DNA of 64,000 nucleotides from JAAYDI01 sp052034005 (lineage in GTDB: Bacteria > Planctomycetota > Planctomycetia > Pirellulales > Pirellulaceae): assembly GCA_052034005.1 (NCBI GenBank), contig JBPOJB010000016.1:1-64000 (forward strand), read 5' to 3'. A program made the translations under genes and the position numbers. The notes beneath the pieces are model-generated. The model worked only from the letters and a program-made list of their open reading frames with translations. It did not search any database and had not been told where the DNA came from. Positions 1-8,982 of this stretch are shown here, in pieces (within the stretch, counting starts at the first letter, position 1; every line of letters begins with the position of its first letter).

Positions 1-105
1 AGCCTGTTGAAGAACAATCAGACGAAGAAGGTCGGCATCAAGAACAAACGGCTGGCCGCCGCGTTGAACGACGAGTATCTTACGGAAGTCCTTGTGGGGA
101 AATGA
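1..105 (+). mobile_element. C-terminal remnant of an ISAs1-like transposase, with the right end of the element
   Basis: Frame 1 is open from the window edge to a TGA at 103-105 and encodes about 34 residues. The stretch KNKRLAAALNDEYLTEVL resembles the C-terminus of ISAs1-family (H-repeat type) DDE transposases, which typically end in a KRxxAxxxxxYLxxVL pattern. Only the tail is visible, so the catalytic residues cannot be checked. On the opposite strand, sequence starting CAGGGCGATTGCACC at 125 and running leftwards looks like a terminal inverted repeat, since ISAs1 ends commonly begin with CAGGG; the element would then end near position 125. The reading frame of the neighbouring VCBS-repeat gene changes character at this point, which fits an insertion. 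The family assignment is recall-based. Confidence 0.6.
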
Positions 106-1336
106 TTTTTGGTGCAATCGCCCTGGTCTCGTATTGGATCGTGTCGTCCTTCAGCGCCACATTGTCCTCCAGGTGTCCGGTGGCGATGAAGATGTCCCGG
201 TCCCCATCGTTGTCGAAATCCACGAAGCCCACGCCCCAGGTCACCTGGCGGATCGCCGTGGCAAATGCGCCCGTTACGCGGCTGACGTCGTCGAAATAGC
301 CCTGGCCCGAGTTCCGGAACAGCACGGGCATTTCGCCTTGATAACAGGTCTGCATGAAGTCGAGCCAGCCGTCGTTGTCATAGTCGCCGCAGTCCACCCC
401 CATGCTCCCCTGCGCGTGCCCCGTCGCGTCGAACGCCGTGCCCTGGAACAAGGCGACTTCCGTGAACGTGCCGTCCCCATTGTTCTGGAACAGGAAGTTC
501 GGGGTCATGTCGTTGCAGACGAAGATGTCGACGTCGCCATCGTTGTCGAAATCCGCACACACGCCCCCCATGCCGGTGCCCGCATACTGACCGATCCCGG
601 AGGCGGCGGTGACGTCCGCGAACGTGCCGTCGCCGTTGTTGCGGTAGAACGTGTTCGTGTCCGGCTCATAAGCCAAGGGGGACGGATACGCGGAGATGCC
701 GCGCAGCGTCGTGCGGCGGTGTTTTTCCAGCGAGAACTTGACGTAGTTCGAGACGAACAGGTCGAGCGCCGTGTCGTTGTCCGCGTCCAGGAAGCAGACA
801 AACGCCCCGACACGGTGACCGTTCTCGACCCCCGCGCTCCCGGTCACGTTCCGGAATACGCCGTCGCCCAGGTTCTCGTACAGCACGTTCGGGCCGCAGT
901 TGTTCAGGTACAGATCCTGGTCCCCGTCGTTGTCGTAATCGGCGGCCGTCACGCCCAACCCGTGCCCGGTGTCGCCGACCCCGGCGTGATCCGTGACATC
1001 CTCGAAGCGCCACCCGCCCAGGTTGCGCAGCAGTGCGTTTTTCGGCAGCGTCTCGCCCGGCGCCGGGGTGAGCGGCGCGCCGTTGAGGAAGTAGATGTCG
1101 ATCAACTGGTCGCCGTCGTAATCGAACAGGGCCAGGCCGGCGCAGACGTACTCCACGATGTGATAGTCCCCCCGACTCCCGTCGGTGTGCTGAAACCGGA
1201 TCCCCGTCTGCGGCGTGACGTCACGCAGGATGATCGGGCCGTCCGCACCACAGGCGGCCAGCAGCAGGGCCGCCCCCAGGCACGCCTGCCCTGCCGCCCG
1301 GCACACCGTTAACGCACCCGCAGTTCGTCGCGCCAT
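80..1336 (-). CDS. Secreted VCBS/FG-GAP repeat lipoprotein (CRTAC1-like), 3' end truncated by an IS
   Basis: The 418-residue product begins with a lipoprotein-type signal ending in LLLAACG, followed by FG-GAP/VCBS repeats carrying calcium-binding D-x-D-x-D-G patterns such as DYDNDGDQD, DFDNDGDVD and DFDNDGDRD. These repeats build an extracellular beta-propeller. In planctomycete relatives (CRTAC1 family) a further repeat and a C-terminal ASPIC/UnbV domain usually follow; here both are missing and the last dozen residues after TIQYET are translated from the adjoining IS end. I chose the ATG at 1336 because the signal peptide starts there; upstream frame-open sequence is antisense-like and low complexity. 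The start overlaps the end of the TPR gene by 28 bases, so the two are probably co-transcribed. The substrate is unknown, and loss of the UnbV domain may have inactivated the protein. Confidence 0.82.
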   Translation of the reverse strand: MARRTAGALTVCRAAGQACLGAALLLAACGADGPIILRDVTPQTGIRFQHTDGSRGDYHIVEYVCAGLALFDYDGDQLIDIYFLNGAPLTPAPGETLPKNALLRNLGGWRFEDVTDHAGVGDTGHGLGVTAADYDNDGDQDLYLNNCGPNVLYENLGDGVFRNVTGSAGVENGHRVGAFVCFLDADNDTALDLFVSNYVKFSLEKHRRTTLRGISAYPSPLAYEPDTNTFYRNNGDGTFADVTAASGIGQYAGTGMGGVCADFDNDGDVDIFVCNDMTPNFLFQNNGDGTFTEVALFQGTAFDATGHAQGSMGVDCGDYDNDGWLDFMQTCYQGEMPVLFRNSGQGYFDDVSRVTGAFATAIRQVTWGVGFVDFDNDGDRDIFIATGHLEDNVALKDDTIQYETRAIAPKIISPQGLP

Positions 1337-2781
1337 TGCCGATACTCCGCGTTGTCCGGGTCGCGCTGGATCGCCGAATCCAGCGCGGCACGGGCCTGTT
1401 CCAGGTCGCCCAGCTGAGTGTAGCACAGGCCGAGTAGCGCGTAGTGCATGGCGACCGGTTCCAGCCGCACCGCCTCCCGCGCCAGCCGCACCGACTCCGG
1501 GTTGCCGGGCCGCGACTGCAGATAGACCTCGGCCAGCCCGGCATAGCCGCGCGCGGAGTCCGGCGAGAGTTGAATCACCTTCTGGAGCTGCGTCTCGGCC
1601 GCGTCCCACCGGCCCGCGTAGGCGTTGAGCGCTGCCAGTTGCAGGACGAGTTCCGGGTTCTGCGGGTCCGCCGCCACCGTGTGCTGACTCACCTGGATCG
1701 CGTCCGGCAAGCGGCCCACATCCAGCAGCAGCGAGATGAGGAACTGTCGGGCCGGCAGGTTCTTGGGGTCCAGGACGATCGCCTGGCGGACCAGCTGCTC
1801 GGCGATGGCCAGCTGGTCGTGCTGCTCATAGAGCCGCGCGGCATAGAAGATCGAGCCGGCGCAGTTGATGCGGGTCTGGAGAATGTCGAACTGTTCGGCC
1901 GTCAGCACCTTGGGCTCGTCCCGCTTCTGCTGGAGCAACGCGCGGGATTTCTCCAGCGGCTGCCGCGCGGCCTCGCGCTCTCCCAGGCGGGTCAGGACCG
2001 TGCCGAGTCCGAAATACGCCTCGCCCGAGGACGGGCGTGCCGCGATCACCGCCTCGAAGTTCCGCCGCGCCGCATCGAGGGCCCCGAGCTGCAACTGGAG
2101 CTGGGCCAGCGCCAGCAGGCCATCAGTGGCCGTGGGCACCCGCTTGACATACCGCTGCAACACGTCGGCCGCCTCCTGCACCCGCCCGTTGCGCGACAGC
2201 AGGTCGGCCAGCTGATGCGCCACCTCGGGCAGCGAATCGTCGACCTCCAGCGCCCGGCGCAGCAGCGGCTCGGCCGCCGCGTCGTCGCCCCGCTTAATGG
2301 CCAGCTTGGCCAGCCCGCTGCAGGCGTCTGGACGCAGCGGATTGAGCTCCAGGCAGCGTTCCCACGCCTGAGACGCCTCCGCCGACCGGCCCAGATAGTC
2401 GTAGATCCGACCCTGCAGGTCGTAGGCCATCGGGTCGTCCGGGAACGCCGCGACGACCTGGTCGGCCAAGTGCACCATCGCCGCCATCAGTTCCTCGTGC
2501 GTCTGGGCGGCCAGAAACTCCAACTCCTCGGTCGCGGCTGGTGCCGATTCACGTTCCGCCGCGCTGTCCCACTCATCCGGCGCAGGCCCAGCCGCCGCCG
2601 GCCCGCCGCCCTGGTCCAACCACCCGCCCGACATCCGCCAGTCCACGACAACCGCGACGACAACCGCCACCGCGACGACACCAACAGCGGTGCGCCACGG
2701 GTGGCGAAACCTGGCCGTGGCCGGCGGCGACCCGGCCGGGTCGCCCTGGCTCGGTTGCTCTGTTCGATCGCGCTTGCCCAT
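1309..2781 (-). CDS. Membrane-anchored TPR-repeat protein
   Basis: The 490-residue product has a short charged cytoplasmic tail, one hydrophobic segment at about residues 30-47 (valine-rich) and then many tetratricopeptide repeats from about residue 85 to the C-terminus, seen as repeated W/Y-x3-L-x2-A-x7-A patterns. TPR arrays mediate protein-protein contacts; the single membrane segment suggests the array lies outside the inner membrane. The gene overlaps the start of the VCBS-repeat lipoprotein gene. Pairing of TPR proteins with CRTAC1-like VCBS proteins is common in planctomycetes, and a fused version of the same two modules occurs at 18851-22681. No enzymatic domain is visible. Confidence 0.85.
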   Translation of the reverse strand: MGKRDRTEQPSQGDPAGSPPATARFRHPWRTAVGVVAVAVVVAVVVDWRMSGGWLDQGGGPAAAGPAPDEWDSAAERESAPAATEELEFLAAQTHEELMAAMVHLADQVVAAFPDDPMAYDLQGRIYDYLGRSAEASQAWERCLELNPLRPDACSGLAKLAIKRGDDAAAEPLLRRALEVDDSLPEVAHQLADLLSRNGRVQEAADVLQRYVKRVPTATDGLLALAQLQLQLGALDAARRNFEAVIAARPSSGEAYFGLGTVLTRLGEREAARQPLEKSRALLQQKRDEPKVLTAEQFDILQTRINCAGSIFYAARLYEQHDQLAIAEQLVRQAIVLDPKNLPARQFLISLLLDVGRLPDAIQVSQHTVAADPQNPELVLQLAALNAYAGRWDAAETQLQKVIQLSPDSARGYAGLAEVYLQSRPGNPESVRLAREAVRLEPVAMHYALLGLCYTQLGDLEQARAALDSAIQRDPDNAEYRQWRDELRVR

Positions 2782-2994
2782 ATGCGCCTACTCTGCGCTC
2801 CATTGCCGGATGCTTCACTAATTCTTGTTGAGCATCCGCGCGCGCACAATAGACGCGCCCGGATTTCCCGGATGTCGGACGCGCCCCCATTGCCGCGCAC
2901 GCTCCGACCATGCAGAGACCGGGCTCGAGCCGTCGACGTTCAACAGAAAGAGCCGAACCCCACGGGAGGCCGGCTCGCGATACGGAAGACACAG

Positions 2995-3068
2995 TACGCC
3001 CTACAGGACTCGAACCTGTAACCTACAGCTCCGTAGGCTGTCGCTCTATCCAATTGAGCTAAGGGCGC
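2995..3068 (-). tRNA. tRNA-Arg (anticodon ACG)
   Basis: A full cloverleaf can be folded: acceptor GCGCCCT/AGGGCGT (one G-U pair), D-arm GCTC/GAGC, anticodon stem ACAGC/GCTGT with loop CTACGGA giving anticodon ACG, and T-arm ACAGG/CCTGT around TTCGAGT. The discriminator base is A and the CCA end is not encoded. ACG is read as ICG after A34 deamination by TadA, decoding CGU, CGC and CGA. Confidence 0.95.
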
Positions 3069-3143
3069 GCACTGCCCGCCGCCAGCGGCGGGGGCCCCAA
3101 CGACGGTCTATCCTACCAGAACCGGCGGCGGCAAGGAACCCCG

Positions 3144-3671
3144 TCAGAGCGCGCCTTCCAGCCGCAACAGGCGGCGTTTCATCTCCAGACCGTGTGGGGC
3201 CGAGAAGCCGTGCAGGTGGCCATCGGCACCGATCACGCGATGACAGGGCACGATCAGCGGCACGCGGTTGGTGGCCATGACCCGGCCCACCGCACGCGCC
3301 GCCCGCGGCGAGCCGGCCCGCGCCGCAAGCTGCCCGTACGTGCAGACTTCGCCGCGCGGGATCTGCCGGCAGTGCTGGATCACCGCCCGCTGGAACGCGG
3401 TGCGGTCGGTCACATCGACATCGATGTCCAGCAGATCGTCCGGCACGCCGTCGGCGACCTGCTGCAAGCGCTTCATCAGCTTCCGCATGCGGGCGTCGAG
3501 CGTCCCGTCGGCAGTGAGTGCGCCCAGTGCCCCGAGCGCGGCGCTCTGGCTCGCGTGGCCGAACGTCAACTGGTAGACGCGCCCGCCACGCCAGGCCACG
3601 GCCATCCAGCCCAGGCTGCTGGGGAACGCGGCCACACAACACTCAACCACCGTCTGCCCACTCTGCGTCAT
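3144..3671 (-). CDS. ogt: Methylated-DNA--protein-cysteine S-methyltransferase
   Basis: The 175-residue product has the C-terminal DNA-binding/methyl-acceptor domain of O6-alkylguanine-DNA alkyltransferases. The active-site motif VPCHRVIG lies near residue 140, with the acceptor cysteine in PCHR, followed by a G-F-S-A-P-H-G-L-x3-K-R-x-L-L ending typical of the family. The N-terminal half is the short Ogt-type domain. The enzyme transfers alkyl groups from O6-alkylguanine in DNA to its own cysteine in a single-use reaction. The start at 3671 is chosen over an upstream in-frame ATG because AAGGGGA sits six bases before it. There is no fused Ada regulatory domain. Confidence 0.93.
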   Translation of the reverse strand: MTQSGQTVVECCVAAFPSSLGWMAVAWRGGRVYQLTFGHASQSAALGALGALTADGTLDARMRKLMKRLQQVADGVPDDLLDIDVDVTDRTAFQRAVIQHCRQIPRGEVCTYGQLAARAGSPRAARAVGRVMATNRVPLIVPCHRVIGADGHLHGFSAPHGLEMKRRLLRLEGAL

Positions 3672-3846
3672 GCGATGTCCCCTTGTCTCCGTTGCGCTGG
3701 TGCCTGACCCGCGGTCGTCGCGACGGGCGACGGCCTGGGAGACCCTCATGATATCACGGATGATCGACACAGACACCGTAGCACGCACCACGACGACGAC
3801 CGGCCAACCACACGGCAGTCGACAGGCCTTCTCTCGATTGCCCTCT

Positions 3847-3876
3847 TTGACAGCCCGAACGCGGGCACCCTATACT
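3847..3876 (+). promoter_or_regulatory. Sigma70-like promoter for the gene at 3956
   Basis: A perfect -35 TTGACA (3847-3852) is followed after 18 bases by TATACT (3871-3876), one mismatch from the -10 consensus. Transcription would start near 3883, giving a leader of about 70 bases before the ATG at 3956. This is the clearest housekeeping-type promoter I found in the window. Confidence 0.7.
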
Positions 3877-3955
3877 GGGTCTGTACGCGATGCCCGAAAC
3901 GGGTCGGTTGGTCCCCACGATGCCGGACTCCCGGCCGAATTAAGGAGCCCTGCTG

Positions 3956-4699
3956 ATGTGTCGGTTTGACACGCTGAGCGATGACCACTACGTCAACATG
4001 AACCTGAACACGGAAATGGACCTTCCCCAGTCGCGCGACAGCGTGCTGCATTTCTTTGAGCAGATTCAGAAGATCTACCCGAAGATGCGGAACTTCTACG
4101 CCCGCGAACGCGGCGAGTATGTGCTGGAAGAAGAGAAGGAGCGGGGCAGTTACCGGTGGGCGACGATCGAGCTGCGCCGGGTGTGCTCGGGCTTCGTCAA
4201 CCCGCCCTCGATTGACGATGCGCTCGAGCAGCATGCCCATGTGTTGGACATCGTGCCCTATGCGCTGACCGTCACGGCGTTGGACTGCGAGTCGCTCAAC
4301 GTCATGTTCGGGTTCGATTTCACCTACCGGGGCAATCACAGCCAGCTTCTGGCCGACACCCTGGGCGTGGTGCCGGCGTTCGAGCGTTTCACGGAGATTC
4401 CGGGCGCGTCGATCCTCGGGCATGAGCCCTCCCTGCAACTGGCCCTGGACGACGACTGCCGCGTCCAATGCCGGTTGAGTTTCGAGACGCGGACCAGCGC
4501 GTATCACGTGCGGACCGGCGAGTACCCGGAGGAACAGTTGAGCGTGTACTTGACCGCGCGTCGCTATGGCGGACTCGATCCGGGCGAGACGTACGTCGCA
4601 GCCATGCAGCGTCTGGCGGCCGTCTGCCGCCGGCTGGTCGAGGACTGCGTGGCCGAGCAGATCCTGCGGCCGCTCCAAGAGGCAATCGCCATCAAGTGA
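3956..4699 (+). CDS. Conserved protein of unknown function
   Basis: The 247-residue product is soluble: no signal peptide or membrane segment. It starts MCRFDTLSDDHYVNMNLNTE and has a regular mix of predicted helices and strands without a motif I recognise. The start is supported by AAGGAG about eight bases upstream and by a strong promoter (3847-3876). The composition, with paired acidic/aromatic stretches and several EER/EEEK clusters, looks like a genuine cytoplasmic protein. The gene stands alone, convergent with the disordered-protein gene that follows. Comparable proteins exist in planctomycete genomes as hypotheticals, but I cannot assign a role. Confidence 0.8.
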   Translation: MCRFDTLSDDHYVNMNLNTEMDLPQSRDSVLHFFEQIQKIYPKMRNFYARERGEYVLEEEKERGSYRWATIELRRVCSGFVNPPSIDDALEQHAHVLDIVPYALTVTALDCESLNVMFGFDFTYRGNHSQLLADTLGVVPAFERFTEIPGASILGHEPSLQLALDDDCRVQCRLSFETRTSAYHVRTGEYPEEQLSVYLTARRYGGLDPGETYVAAMQRLAAVCRRLVEDCVAEQILRPLQEAIAIK

Positions 4700-4750
4700 C
4701 CCGGCGGCCACGGGCGAGGCACGGCGCGCCCAGGCCGACCTGATCCGGCC

Positions 4751-5932
4751 TTAACCGTGGTCGTGCGCGCCACGGCCGCGTCGCCGGTTGCCACGGGGCC
4801 GGTTTCGCGATTCCCCGTCCCGGCGGCGGACTTCCAGGTTGGCCGCGACAATGACCGAGATGGCCTCCTCCCAGGTGGGGATCTTTTTATGCTTTGCCGG
4901 CCCCGTGCCGTCGCCCCGGCCCGCCCGGCTGCCGCGCGGATCCCGCGGGCGATCGTCGTCCGACTCGTCCAGATCCAGTTCGTCGTCACCGTCGGCATCC
5001 AGGTGATCGTCCAGGTCCGCATCGCCGACCGTGTCGTCCGCGTCCGCGCGACCCGGTCCGCGCGATGTCGGGCGGCGGCTGCGACGGCGCACACGGCGGC
5101 TGCGGTCGGAATCGGACGCCTGGTCCATGTCATCCTCGTCCGAGTCCGTGGCGACCTCGCCGGGCCGTACATGCTCGTGGTGCTCGTACTCCGCCTCGAC
5201 CTCATCCAACTGCTCGACATCGTACGGCCCTCGGACATCCAGCGGCTCGTCGGCCCCCGGGTCATCCGAGAGCCGGGACGACGGACGTTCAGCCGCCTGG
5301 TCGCGGTCGGCGGGTGTCCGGCGTCGACGCCCTCGCCGACGCCGCCGCCGACTGGCCGATCCGACCGACTCGTCGTCAGGCGGCGCAGCCTGATCGTCCA
5401 GGTCACGGTCTCCGAGTCCCTGATCCGCCTCGAGATCGGCCGGCCCATCGGCCCCGTCCTGCGGTGCGGCAACCCATCCGGCGCCTGTCGCATCGGCCTC
5501 AGCGCGGGGCGGTTGCTCGGCTCGGTCGGGGAAGAACATGGACGGCGTCTTGCGACGCGGCGCGCGTGGTTCGACCGGTGCCGATACCATCGCGTCTTCG
5601 TCCGCTTCGCGCCCGGACCCGTCGGCATCAGGCCGCGCCGTGGCCGCCGGCTCCGGCTCCGCCGGGCTTTCCACCACGCGGGGCGTGTCGATGCCCAGCT
5701 CTCCACAGAGCGCATCCCAGTCGCCGGCGCGCCGCGCCGGACGCGGGCGGTCCTGCTTGGCCCGCGGCGGGGTAAGGGCCGGTTCCGGAGATGCCGCGGG
5801 CGACGCCTCTGCATCGGGCGCGGTCTGGTCCGCCACAGGCGGCTCGTCCGGCACTCGAGCGCCCAGCAAAGAAGCGATTTTGTTCCAGCGACTGCGACGA
5901 TCGCCGTCCTTATCCCGGTCTGTATCCGTCAT
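4751..5932 (-). CDS. Long disordered charged protein with a conserved C-terminal motif
   Basis: The 393-residue product begins MTDTDRDKDGDRRSRWNKIA and is dominated by Pro/Ala/Asp/Glu/Arg low-complexity sequence. An arginine block (SRRRRRRGRRRRT, around residue 205) is followed by a strongly acidic stretch and a second basic block, then acidic DDDELDLDESDDD. The only folded-looking part is near the C-terminus, around KHKKIPTWEEAISVIVAANL, before an Arg/Gly-rich RNRPRGNRRRGRG tail. RGG-like tails and alternating charge blocks are features of RNA-binding or condensate-forming proteins, so an RNA-related role is an inference. The ATG at 5932 is chosen because upstream in-frame sequence is the shadow of the neighbouring barrel gene. 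Confidence 0.8.
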   Translation of the reverse strand: MTDTDRDKDGDRRSRWNKIASLLGARVPDEPPVADQTAPDAEASPAASPEPALTPPRAKQDRPRPARRAGDWDALCGELGIDTPRVVESPAEPEPAATARPDADGSGREADEDAMVSAPVEPRAPRRKTPSMFFPDRAEQPPRAEADATGAGWVAAPQDGADGPADLEADQGLGDRDLDDQAAPPDDESVGSASRRRRRRGRRRRTPADRDQAAERPSSRLSDDPGADEPLDVRGPYDVEQLDEVEAEYEHHEHVRPGEVATDSDEDDMDQASDSDRSRRVRRRSRRPTSRGPGRADADDTVGDADLDDHLDADGDDELDLDESDDDRPRDPRGSRAGRGDGTGPAKHKKIPTWEEAISVIVAANLEVRRRDGESRNRPRGNRRRGRGAHDHG

Positions 5933-6057
5933 ATCCACCACCGATCTGGAGAACCTGGGCCGGCCGCGTGCGAAACGGCGAATTATACCAGTTGGTTCGA
6001 CCCAGGTGAAGTCGCGGGCCGGCAGCAGGTTCTCGGCGCAAGTCGGTCGTCGATCGG

Positions 6058-7425
6058 CTAATGACCGCTTCGGCGCGGGATGAACACGCCGTTGTCCGCC
6101 ACGTCCAGCAGAGGCCGGAAATAGTCGTTTCCGACCGCTTTGCGGCGGCCCGGGCACCAGACCAGAGAAATGCCGACGTTCCAAGCCTCGTCCAGATAGG
6201 CCACGCGGTTGTTGCCGTCTTTCGGGATCAGGTAGGTGAAGTTGGTCCGCAACGCCCAACTCTCCGTAAGCGGCAGGTCGAAGTCGGCGCCGACCAATCC
6301 GCCGCCGTCCCCGGTGAACCCGCCGAAGCCGCGTGCATACCCGCCGCCGACCGTTTCGAAGCGGCGACGATAGAAGAACGCGAACATATCGGTCGGCTCC
6401 CATTGCTCGACCAGGGTCATCTGGCCAAACATTGTCGCCGCGGCGTCGTCCGTTCTGGTGCCCGCCGTGAAGAAGGCGCCCAACTCGTGGCATTGTGGGA
6501 ACACCCAGCTGAGTTCGCCACGCAACTGCGTCAGGCTCAGATTGTCGTAGTACCACTTGTCGCTGAGGATGTCGACGACCAGACCGCCCTGCAAGCCCCA
6601 ATCGACGCGCCGGAACAGGCCGGCCGTAATGAACGACTGATCCCGCGAATCCTCGGTAAACGACGCACCTGAATAGTTGCTGCTCACCCCGCGGTAACCG
6701 ATCTGCATTCCGATCGGCTCGTTCGGCATGCAGGGAACGGGCACGCCCCAGTTCAGCCCGTAATGGAACCCGAAGCTCGCGGTCTCGCCCCGGTTGAGCG
6801 GTCCGCTGAACGCCTGCGTGCCCGCGAAGAACTCGACATTGCTCAGCGCAAACAGGGGGCAGGGGAGCAGGCACCCGCAGCACATGTCACACCCGCCACA
6901 GGCGCCGCAGGCGCTGGATCCGCCGCACGCCGCACAGTCGTCGCCTTCGGCCAGCGTCGGCACGCCGTAGCGGCCTGGTCCAAGCATCGCGTCCGGCATC
7001 GCCGTCGGCCCATCGATCACGATGTCGCCCGGCCCGAAGTCCGGCAACGGGTCGACCGTCAACTCCTCCGTTGCCTGGGTGGGCAAGACGCGTTCGTGCC
7101 GAGGCACGAAGCCCCGCGGCACAGGGCGCGGCGCGCGACTGCCATACGAAAAAGCCGCCGGTTGAGCGGCCGGACGATAACTGCGCGCCGGCGTCGGCGG
7201 TGTCCCACGCACGTCGCTCGAAAGCTGCTCGGCATGAGCCGCCAGACGCACCGGTTCGGCCACCGCATTGGCCGGGGCCGGCGCCCCTGGAGCGGCCGCC
7301 GACGCACGCAGCGGATTGGCGGGAACCGCCTGTGCGTGAACGGGGCTTGCCGCTCCGATTGCCAGACACACCGTGCCCAGGCACACGGCTGTCAGCCGGC
7401 TCGTCCATCGCAGCATGACACTCAT
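6058..7425 (-). CDS. Secreted outer-membrane beta-barrel protein (planctomycete type)
   Basis: The 455-residue product has a signal peptide ending ASPVHAQA, a Pro/Ala-rich linker to about residue 130, a cysteine-rich patch with repeated CGGC/CGAC/CCGC motifs (about residues 175-200), and then a C-terminal region of alternating strands with aromatic girdles, including SFGFHYGLNWGVP and SYSG/SFTED-like segments. This architecture, with FFAGTQAFSGPLNRG at the start of the barrel, matches a family of planctomycete outer-membrane proteins (I think the DUF6666 group). The start at 7425 is preceded by GGAAGGGA. The cysteine cluster may bind metal or form disulfides at the cell surface, which is an inference. 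Confidence 0.8.
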   Translation of the reverse strand: MSVMLRWTSRLTAVCLGTVCLAIGAASPVHAQAVPANPLRASAAAPGAPAPANAVAEPVRLAAHAEQLSSDVRGTPPTPARSYRPAAQPAAFSYGSRAPRPVPRGFVPRHERVLPTQATEELTVDPLPDFGPGDIVIDGPTAMPDAMLGPGRYGVPTLAEGDDCAACGGSSACGACGGCDMCCGCLLPCPLFALSNVEFFAGTQAFSGPLNRGETASFGFHYGLNWGVPVPCMPNEPIGMQIGYRGVSSNYSGASFTEDSRDQSFITAGLFRRVDWGLQGGLVVDILSDKWYYDNLSLTQLRGELSWVFPQCHELGAFFTAGTRTDDAAATMFGQMTLVEQWEPTDMFAFFYRRRFETVGGGYARGFGGFTGDGGGLVGADFDLPLTESWALRTNFTYLIPKDGNNRVAYLDEAWNVGISLVWCPGRRKAVGNDYFRPLLDVADNGVFIPRRSGH

Positions 7426-7660
7426 CGGAATATCCCTTCCATCGAGGCAAGACTGAGTTCTGCGCACACCCTGTGGCACCCTCGGTCAGCGACTATATCG
7501 GACGCCGTCTATTCGGAACTTTCGCTAAATTTGAATTAACCGGCAATGTCGGCGCACTTTACCCAGATTCACTCTCCCAGGCGCTTGTTCCGAGCGTGCG
7601 GCCGGTATAGATTGTCCGGGGAGTCGGACGATCATCAGCCGGGGGAGTGCGGGGTGGGCC

Positions 7661-8737
7661 ATGGCAGGGCCGTTGCGCGAGGCGTCGGGCGTGCGCACGT
7701 CCCGTGTATTACACGGGGCGCTGATCGTCTGCCTGTTGGCGGCGATCGGTTTTCGCGTCTATGGGTATTTCGCTTGGACCGCCCAGGACGCGCAGTCGGC
7801 CGACGCGTCGTCCGAGGCGGACCTCACTCGATGGCACGATGCGGCAAGCAGGGGTGTGGCGGCCGACGATTGGAACCTGGTGGTGGACGCCTGCGAGAAG
7901 ATCCTGGCCAAGGACCCCAGCAGCGTACGCGCCTGGAGCCGGTTGGCGTACGGTCAGCACCAGTTGGGCCGATACGATCAGGCGATCGCCGCGTATTTGC
8001 ATGTATGCCGTGAAGAGGGGCGGTTTCGGCAATGGGCCAAATGCAACATCGCGGCATGCTACGCGCGCAAGCATGCGCGACAGCCGGATCGGGACTTCAA
8101 GCCGATTGCGCTGGACTACCTGCGTGAGGCGGTCGAGGCCGGTTTTCGGCAGCGCGCGGAAGAAACGCCGATCGCAGAAGACCCGGACTTCGCCTCGCTG
8201 GCCGACGACTCCGAGTTCCAACGCCTGGCGGAACTGACCAAGCCGATTTCTCAGCGCACCGTGTACCGTCAATTGGATTTCCTCCTCGGCCGCTGGTTCC
8301 TGGACAGCCCGGAGGGCCGGCCCGTCGGGTCGGCCGAGTTCGCGGAGGCCAGTGGGCAGTACGCGATCGTCGGCCGATGTAGCGATAACACGCGCGCTAC
8401 CGAGTCGACGTTCCTCGCGTACTACAATCCGAAGACGTCGCACTGGGAGCAGACGTGGGTGAACGACCAGGGGAGCGTCACGCACCTGACGGGCGAACCG
8501 AGCCTCGGAGAATCGTGGACGTTTGAGGGCGAAACCACCCTGTCTGACGGCCGATGCTACCAGGCGCAACTGACCATCGATCATGCGGCCGACGGCACGA
8601 TTCGCCTGGCGCTCAGGTCGTCGCGCGACGGCGGTGACCGCTGGGCGGATGTCCTGGATGTCCATTTGCGCGCGGACGAGAGTTCCAGTGCATCCGAGGA
8701 CGGGCGCCCGGCATCGCGCGCCCCATCCCCGCGGTGA
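7661..8737 (+). CDS. Membrane-anchored protein with TPR region and DUF1579-like C-terminal domain
   Basis: The 358-residue product has one N-terminal membrane segment (about residues 18-36), a TPR-like region (about 50-200, with AWSRLAYGQHQLGRYDQAI and an ALDYLREAVEAGF repeat) and a C-terminal beta-rich domain beginning DFLLGRWFLDSPEG. That FLxGxW start, together with YNPKTSHWEQTWVNDQGS, resembles the lipocalin-like DUF1579 domain, where a ligand-binding calyx is expected. The gene reads away from the barrel gene at 6058-7425 and is followed 245 bases later by a response regulator. Function unknown; the DUF1579 match is by motif appearance. Confidence 0.8.
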   Translation: MAGPLREASGVRTSRVLHGALIVCLLAAIGFRVYGYFAWTAQDAQSADASSEADLTRWHDAASRGVAADDWNLVVDACEKILAKDPSSVRAWSRLAYGQHQLGRYDQAIAAYLHVCREEGRFRQWAKCNIAACYARKHARQPDRDFKPIALDYLREAVEAGFRQRAEETPIAEDPDFASLADDSEFQRLAELTKPISQRTVYRQLDFLLGRWFLDSPEGRPVGSAEFAEASGQYAIVGRCSDNTRATESTFLAYYNPKTSHWEQTWVNDQGSVTHLTGEPSLGESWTFEGETTLSDGRCYQAQLTIDHAADGTIRLALRSSRDGGDRWADVLDVHLRADESSSASEDGRPASRAPSPR

Positions 8738-8982
8738 CATCGCCCGAGCGGCTCAGGTCGGCGGTCTTGAGCGTCCGGTGCATGCCCAGCGTCGAGAAAT
8801 GCCACACCTTGACTGTCTCATGGCCGTCGCTTTCCGGACCGCATTGGTGGCGGCAAGCCTGCGGTCATGGTATCTTCAAGCCAACCAGTCGGGTGCGGCA
8901 GATGCCCGGCGACCCGGTCGGGGCGGGTCGTCGCGCGGCGGTGACGTTGAGACTCCGAACAATCACAGGCGGAGAACATGCC

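Noticed and set aside
1..105. A complete transposase gene in the window
   Set aside because: Only the last 34 codons are inside the window and the catalytic domain is not visible.
92..1312. 406-codon open frame on the plus strand opposite the VCBS gene
   Set aside because: Shadow of the VCBS-repeat coding strand; composition is repetitive V/R/H and no start or motif.
80..1609. Long N-terminal extension of the VCBS lipoprotein
   Set aside because: The extension overlaps the TPR gene's coding sequence in another frame; the lipoprotein signal begins at 1336.
4751..6883. A single 710-residue protein spanning both the disordered protein and the barrel gene region
   Set aside because: Its first half is read in the wrong frame through the barrel gene; the true start is the ATG at 5932.
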